A stretch of DNA of 64,000 bases. Origin: Apiosordaria backusii. Lineage: Eukaryota; Ascomycota; Sordariomycetes; Sordariales; Lasiosphaeriaceae. Of this stretch, positions 59,129 to 64,000 are shown in pieces. Made by a program: the position numbers and the translations under genes. The notes under the pieces are model-generated. The model worked only from the letters and a program-made list of their open reading frames with translations, had not been told where the DNA came from and made no database searches. Location of the stretch: assembly GCA_030549205.1 (NCBI GenBank), contig JAUKTV010000001.1:1364001-1428000 (forward strand), written 5' to 3'. Every line of letters begins with the position of its first letter. Positions within the stretch are counted from its first letter, which is position 1.

Positions 59129-60685
59129 CTATATGTACAGTTCACCCACCTCTCCCCCTCCCTCTCCCACCCCTCCCCCCTCTCCCTCTCCCACCACCTC
59201 GTCCTTGATTCCTCCCCCCCTCTTCCCCCCTCTATAACCACCACCATTATTCCTCCCATCAAACCTCTCAAACAGCCTCTCCCCCCCAAACCCTCCCTCC
59301 CCCCACCTCAAGTAATTAATCACCCCGTGATCCACCACCCCAAGCAACACATTCCTCCACCCATTCTTCAATCTTGCATACAACCTCCCATGACTCCCCT
59401 CCCACTCCTTCCTCGGAGGCGCCCACGGCGTCTGCTCCAGCAACCCAACAATCTCCTCCATCTGCGGGACCTCCGTCTCTTGGGCGTCCACCACCGCCAG
59501 GTAAAAATCTGGATTTGGGTGGCGGAGCTTGGTCCATTTCTGACTGGATTTCCACACCAAAAAGTGGATTTGGTAGGGGGCGACGCAAGGCAGAGGGGAG
59601 GGGAGGATGGGAGAGGGGATGTGCCGCTGGATGAGGGAGAGCTGGGAGAAGATTTGGTTGTAGGAGCGGTAGAGTCCGGGTTTGAGGAGAGGGCCGGATG
59701 TAGGCGGTGAAGTAGACAGGATAGAAGGGGAGAGGATGGAACTAAAGAAGTTTTGGATGGTGGTGCTCAGGGGGCAAGAGGATGGGTTTGGATGGGGCGG
59801 GTTGGAAGGGGAGCGGAGGACGTTGTAGCCGCAGCGTTTGAGGTTGGAGTAGACTTGAAATTTTTGGAGGGAAACTTTCCCCCGGGAGTTGTCGGGGCCA
59901 ATGAGGAGGGCGTAGGCTGCTTGGAGGGAGAGGGGGAAGCCATTGGTGTATTCGTCGTCGTCTTCTTCGTCTTCTTCGTCTTCTTCGGTTTCTTGGGTTG
60001 GTGGGGTGGCTTCAGTGGCCTCGGGCTTGGGGGCTTCTCCTCCGGCGGGAGCAGCAGGAGGGGAAGGGAAGATATCTCCTAACTCTTTGGTAGGCCACCA
60101 CAGATCCAACGACCCTCTCTCCACCAGATAGAGCGCCTCCTCAGGTAGCAACCAATCTTTCCCTCTCCCGGGCCTATCCTTCGCCTGTCCCGTTACCGCC
60201 CTCCCCAAATTCTGCGTAGCCGTGCTCGACCCCTCCAGAATCACAACCCTGTCCCGAATATGACCAAACGGTTTCCTCTCTTTCTTTCCGTCCTCCGCTT
60301 TGGAATCTTGCCATTCCTCTGTTTCCTCATAATCTGCCCACCAATCTGGGAAATACCATCCCCGTACCAGGTTGGCGCCACTGTGAATTCGGGTGTAGCT
60401 CAGGACATCTTGCATAGCAGCTCGGCTTTGCTCGAGAGTGTCGGCTTGCAGCTGTGTGCCATGGGACTCGAAGTCTTTCTCGCCCTTGCGAATCGTCTGC
60501 GCGGAGATGTGTGTGTTCTTTTTGAAGAGGGTGGCAAAGACGCGAAAGTCTTGCGCCGCGGCGCCTTCGTCTTCGAGGAGGTCTTCGGCGGTTTCTTCGG
60601 CTGGTGCGTCTGGGGTCGCCATGGCCGCGTTTGTGGTGGGAGGAGGGGCCGCGAGGGCGGGGTTATCGTCGTCGTCGAAGGCCAT
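59129..60685 (-). CDS. sen54: tRNA-splicing endonuclease subunit Sen54
   Basis: Sen54 is the structural partner of Sen2 in the heterotetrameric endonuclease that cuts introns from pre-tRNA. It is a single exon of 518 residues starting MAFDDDDNPALAAPP. The N-terminal Sen54 domain is clear. It has DFRVFATLFKKNTHISAQTI and the diagnostic WLLPEEALYLVERGSLDLWW (about residues 175-195). After an acidic insert (residues about 225-245) comes FPLSLQAAYALLIGPDNSRG and KFQVYSNLKRCGYNVLRSP. The nuclease-like C-terminal part includes YQIHFLVWKSSQKWTKLRHP and DFYLAVVDAQETEVPQMEEI. There is no catalytic His triad, as expected for a non-catalytic subunit. The last 50 residues form a Gly/Arg tail (GRNNGGGYRGGKRGGG then Gly/Glu), which is unusual. 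Pro/Ser-rich stretches near 300-345 come from pyrimidine-rich DNA. Confidence 0.92.
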   Translation of the reverse strand: MAFDDDDNPALAAPPPTTNAAMATPDAPAEETAEDLLEDEGAAAQDFRVFATLFKKNTHISAQTIRKGEKDFESHGTQLQADTLEQSRAAMQDVLSYTRIHSGANLVRGWYFPDWWADYEETEEWQDSKAEDGKKERKPFGHIRDRVVILEGSSTATQNLGRAVTGQAKDRPGRGKDWLLPEEALYLVERGSLDLWWPTKELGDIFPSPPAAPAGGEAPKPEATEATPPTQETEEDEEDEEDDDEYTNGFPLSLQAAYALLIGPDNSRGKVSLQKFQVYSNLKRCGYNVLRSPSNPPHPNPSSCPLSTTIQNFFSSILSPSILSTSPPTSGPLLKPGLYRSYNQIFSQLSLIQRHIPSPILPSPLPCVAPYQIHFLVWKSSQKWTKLRHPNPDFYLAVVDAQETEVPQMEEIVGLLEQTPWAPPRKEWEGSHGRLYARLKNGWRNVLLGVVDHGVINYLRWGEGGFGGERLFERFDGRNNGGGYRGGKRGGGIKDEVVGEGEGGGVGEGGGEVGELYI

Positions 60686-61506
60686 TTTTTTTTTTCAATT
60701 TACGTTATGGATTGCCTTTGATGTATTCGATATCGCCGAATTACTCGTACAGTGCCCTAAGAATCCTCACTCGGGGTCGCAATTTGTGTTTTTTGTGTTT
60801 GGTTGATGGTTGACTCTTAAATTTTTGTTCTTTTGCGGCGGGAGGGACATGGACCCACACTGAGTGTCTCCCGGCAGGCAGCGCATCCAGCAACAAGGCT
60901 TGATGTTCTCCTTCACCTCGAAAACCACAGTCCCAGGATCGAGCGCACTAATAACAAACTTCTTGCGAGCTTATTGCTTCCTTAGACATAACTTTAATTC
61001 GCCTAAAGACAGTGAGCGCCTTTTAACGCCGAGATAATGAACTTGCTTCGAGATAGGGTTCGGGTTAGGCGTAGGTTTCAAGCCACAACAGGTTGTCTGT
61101 CAGAGTGTTGCTGCCTCGAATCGGTCTCTGAGTAGCTATTTCATGGTTTGTCATTCGATTTGTTTAGTATCTCACTTTCACGTTGTATTGGGAATCCGTG
61201 GTAGCGGTTGGAGAACCACCCAAGCTTTCTTTCCAGCTACGATCGTAGCTTTCTCGTTCTTCCTGCTTTCCCGGTATTTGGACCAGCCCGTCCCTTCTTG
61301 TCTGAACTCCTGGGTATCATATTATTTTCGGCCTCCCCTCTCAGTCCACGGCCGTATGCTGCTTTGATTGCGAGCCGGCTCGTTAGGAGGCGCTCGCTAT
61401 AAAATCCGCCACCTATTTCAGTTATGGATCAGCACCACCTGGCAGAATAGTCGGGGCACGGTGTTGATCGGGCTTCTTTACTCGTCCCAGTCTCCTGTCC
61501 TTATCC
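60686..61506. promoter_or_regulatory. Sen54 upstream region and cyclophilin 3' flank
   Basis: 821 bases between two minus-strand genes. A T-run lies directly before the Sen54 ATG on the plus strand. Nothing else is recognised. Confidence 0.5.
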
Positions 61507-62080
61507 TCACTTGGCCAGTGGATTCGCATGCACCGTTACTCTCTCAATCCTCGGTCCCTCCTCCCCATCTTTCTTAACCGGCCTCCCCTTTTTGTCCACC
61601 TCCAAATGTTCAATCTTGACCAACGTAGCCAGACTCTCGTCCCCAATCAACTTCCCAAAGACAGTATTCAGCCCGTCCAAATGTGGCGCTGGAGCAAAAC
61701 AGATGAAGAACTGACTGCCATTTGTATTTGGTCCTTTATTCGCCATGCTCACGGCTCCGCGCTCGTGGTGTTTGAGTGTTGGTCGAATTTCGTCTTCGAA
61801 GGTTAACCCGTAGATAGAGCGGCCGCCTTTGGGGTTATCTGGTGGAGAAGGGACGGCGGGCGCGCCGGTTTGGAACATAAAGGAGGGAATTATTCGGTGG
61901 AGCGGCGAGTTGACGTAGTAGTTGGAGGCGCAAAGGGCGAGGAAGTTCTGCGTTTCGGTGTTAGGGGGAAGTCAGCACAGCAAGGACAGGGCATGGACAT
62001 ACCTCGGCAGTTTTGGGGACAGCTTCACAGAATATTTCTATCTTGAGGTCCCCAAGCGTTGTGTGAAGTGTTACGGACAT
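61507..62080 (-). CDS. Peptidyl-prolyl cis-trans isomerase, PPIL3/Cyp10-type cyclophilin
   Basis: Two exons (62003-62080 and 61507-61947; 55-base intron with GTATGT donor, phase 0) encode 172 residues. The start MSVTLHTTLGDLKIEIFCEA and the junction PKTAENFLALCASNYY are typical of PPIL3-like cyclophilins, a small single-domain group associated with the spliceosome in animals. The active-site region reads HRIIPSFMFQTGAP, keeping the catalytic Arg. The substrate pocket has ANKGPNTNGSQFFICFAPAP, and the Trp of cyclophilin A is replaced by His in HLDGLNTVFGKLIG, as in PPIL3. That change lowers cyclosporin binding in this class (family knowledge). An insert (AVPSPPDNPKGGRSIYG) follows the active-site loop. 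There is no targeting signal, so the protein is probably nuclear or cytosolic. Confidence 0.95.
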
Positions 62081-63902
62081 GACGGCGTCGTACTATGGGT
62101 GACTTTGTGAGATTTACGTAGTTTGTCTTGTTTACATAAAGTTGAGGCTCGAATTTGTTGGACAAAATGCAGCGAACGGGTCTGGGCCCGCGTTGACGTC
62201 GGTCGTCTGAACAGGGGCCGTTTGATCAAAAAGCTTGGCAACAGAAGCCACAAGCCTAGGGGAGCTATGACCACCCCTCTTGTTTCAAGTTCATCATATC
62301 CATATCCTCGTTATCTCATCAACATGACGACATCAAAGTTGGACGGAACCAAGATGATAGAGTGTACCTGAAGATTGTTTGTTTTTGTTGACGGCATCTC
62401 TCGCGAAGCCATGGTGTCACTAATTTGGCTTGGTGTTCTAGCGTCTCGACATCAGCAAAACGGTCTCACAACGGACGCTACATGTGCCCCGCAATTCGAG
62501 ATCAGAATTGATTCCCAAACTCCCAGTGCTGGCTAGGCCAAGACGGTTTCTTTGGACCAACACATCGGTCAGCAAACCGAGTCTAGTCTGCTGCAGGAAC
62601 CGCAATACGCCTGATTGAGAATTGACCGGCGAGGATTCGTCCGTCCGGCTCAGCAAGTGCTGACTTGTGATATGTTTTGTAAGTTGCTAAGAGGAACAAT
62701 GATCCACTTCCGTTCCCACCTCTCGGCAGCCCAGTGAGGTTGGACTTGGCCCTTGTACCATCATAGCTGGGCCACTCGCACAGGGCAGGCATCCAGTTCT
62801 CACCAGCGCAAGGCTGCCTCTCTCACCTTTTACAAAGAACCATTGCATTGCGTTCGCAACCCGCAGGCTCAGCAATTCAGCCGTCTCACCTCCCGCCGGC
62901 AAAGCCAGCCCGCTGAGAAGTCGCCGTCTCTGCCCGGGGTGCTGGGTCGCCTCGTCTCTTTGTTCCCGTCTCTCCACTTGCGCCGCCCACCGTCTCTGTT
63001 AGAGAGATCTCCAACCTCAAATCTCGGACCTAGGTGCTTTGCCTCACCTGGAATCTGCCCCTCCTTAATAATTATAGGACCAATACTATACCTACCAACC
63101 GTTGGAAGTTCGAGCCGGCCTTGCGATAGTCGATTTGAAACAGACCTAGTTACCTCGTCTCTCTCGAAAGAAACCTGAAAGGAAATTCCATTTCCACTTC
63201 GGCCTTGGTTGTTATACGGTGGGTATCACTGGGTTGTTACATCGTAAACTCCGGGGTCGGTATTCCACTGAGATCACCCAGCCGCAAGAGTCCACTGAAA
63301 GGCAAGGAACCTGGAAGGTGCAGGAACACACCGGGCTCCAGTCTCGGCGCAGACAAGACCAAGTCACCAACGCACCTGAGCGGCCGAGTTCGACGACACA
63401 AAGACACACGGCGGCTCGAGGGGTCTTTTCATTTGGCCCCCTCACCCTCTCACACCCCCCCCAACGACTGCTAAAAAATAAGCCTGCAGCACAGCTGCCT
63501 CCATTCGCACTCCATTCGTATTCGAGCTTGCGTTTCTTGCGTCTTGCAAGAGATCCTCCACTCCCAAGACACCCCTCATCCATTTCCCCAGCAGTAGCGA
63601 AACACGCGACGAAAACATCGACCGCAGTATAGTGTGCCTCGCTGCGGCGGACGCCGATGGTGATGCCCATGCTTGCGCAACTTCACCAAGCTTATCGATA
63701 CAGCGCCAGCGACATACCAGACGAACCCCTCACCTCGGACAGCCTCCCCCTCAGCCCTATCTTAACGCTTGAAGCCGACGTCTGCGGGACGGTCCTCTTA
63801 TTGATGATCGGCGAAGGCCGCCGCGCTCGCCTAGACGACAATAAACGATAATAACGATAACATTTAATTGGAACCGGTGCGGGCGCCCAGCCCAGCAGCA
63901 CG
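62081..63902. promoter_or_regulatory. Divergent region between the cyclophilin gene and the gene at the right edge
   Basis: About 1.8 kb. The right part (from about 63180) probably holds the leader of the edge gene and includes upstream frames, such as one at 63657-63851 starting MVMPMLAQ. No independent gene is supported. Confidence 0.45.
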
Positions 63903-64000
63903 ATGGCAAATACAGCCGCGACTGTGAGGATATCCGGGCCTCCAAATAGCAGCTTTTTGGTCGGCTACCCGGGCATCTCGGCGACATTGGTGCGCTCCTT
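63903..64000 (+). CDS. 5' end of a gene leaving the window; possibly an LDB19/arrestin-like protein
   Basis: An ATG at 63903 opens a frame that continues to the last base: MANTAATVRISGPPNSSFLV then GYPGISATLVRS. The ATG context is CACGATGG. The GPPNSSFLVGYPGISATL segment resembles what I remember of the N-terminus of fungal arrestin-like adaptors of the LDB19 type, which recruit the Rsp5 ubiquitin ligase to permeases. With 32 residues visible this is tentative. Sequence beyond the edge would decide it. Confidence 0.5.
   Translation, partial: MANTAATVRISGPPNSSFLVGYPGISATLVRS

Noticed and set aside
63212..63670. 152-codon minus-strand frame and 137-codon plus-strand frame over the same DNA
   Set aside because: They overlap each other inside the probable leader of the edge gene and show no domain.

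Overview
The window is nuclear DNA from a filamentous ascomycete, most likely a Sordariomycete of the Sordariales type. The signs are many short introns (about 54-180 bases) with GTAAGT/GTATGT donors and CTAAC-type branch sites, GC-rich third codon positions in the highly expressed genes, and fungal families such as a 2EXR-domain protein, a FacC/Yat-type carnitine acetyltransferase and an Sfl1/Hsf2-type factor. I see no rRNA, tRNA, CRISPR array or recognisable transposon.

Layout, left to right: the 3' end of a Gyp5-type Rab GTPase-activating protein (+); a lysine-rich, probably nuclear protein (-); mitochondrial succinyl-CoA ligase beta (+); a possible 75-residue Cys-containing protein (+); the Rab GTPase Ypt1/Rab1 (-); an unrecognised, possibly mitochondrial protein (+); a small SET-domain protein (-); a gene-poor stretch from 13.2 to 21.1 kb holding only a 2EXR protein (-); a FacC/Yat-like carnitine acetyltransferase (+); an HSF-type transcription factor (-); a 5.5-kb spacer; the giant HECT ubiquitin ligase Tom1 (-); ribosomal protein eS6 (-) divergent from diphthamide synthase subunit Dph1 (+); Ctf8 (-); an unrecognised protein with a duplicated domain (-); tRNA-splicing endonuclease subunit Sen54 (-); a PPIL3/Cyp10-type cyclophilin (-); and the first 98 coding bases of a gene leaving the right edge (+).

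The genes form no cluster or operon. Themes recur: Rab traffic (Gyp5-like GAP and Ypt1), acetyl-CoA and TCA metabolism (succinyl-CoA ligase, carnitine acetyltransferase), and the making of the translation apparatus (eS6, Dph1, Sen54). I found no convincing undescribed system.

The most informative observations are these. A 7-base microexon is needed to read eS6. Three conserved genes (gyp5, tom1, ctf8) each carry an apparent one-base indel in a short G/C run, which suggests sequence errors, although real lesions cannot be excluded. DPH1 has a 63-base intron that is in frame and free of stops. The protein at 53.2-56.1 kb has two copies of a roughly 100-residue domain that I cannot name. Gene models were built by hand from splice signals and reading-frame continuity. 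Exon junctions are exact where the phases close, and doubts are stated in the entries.
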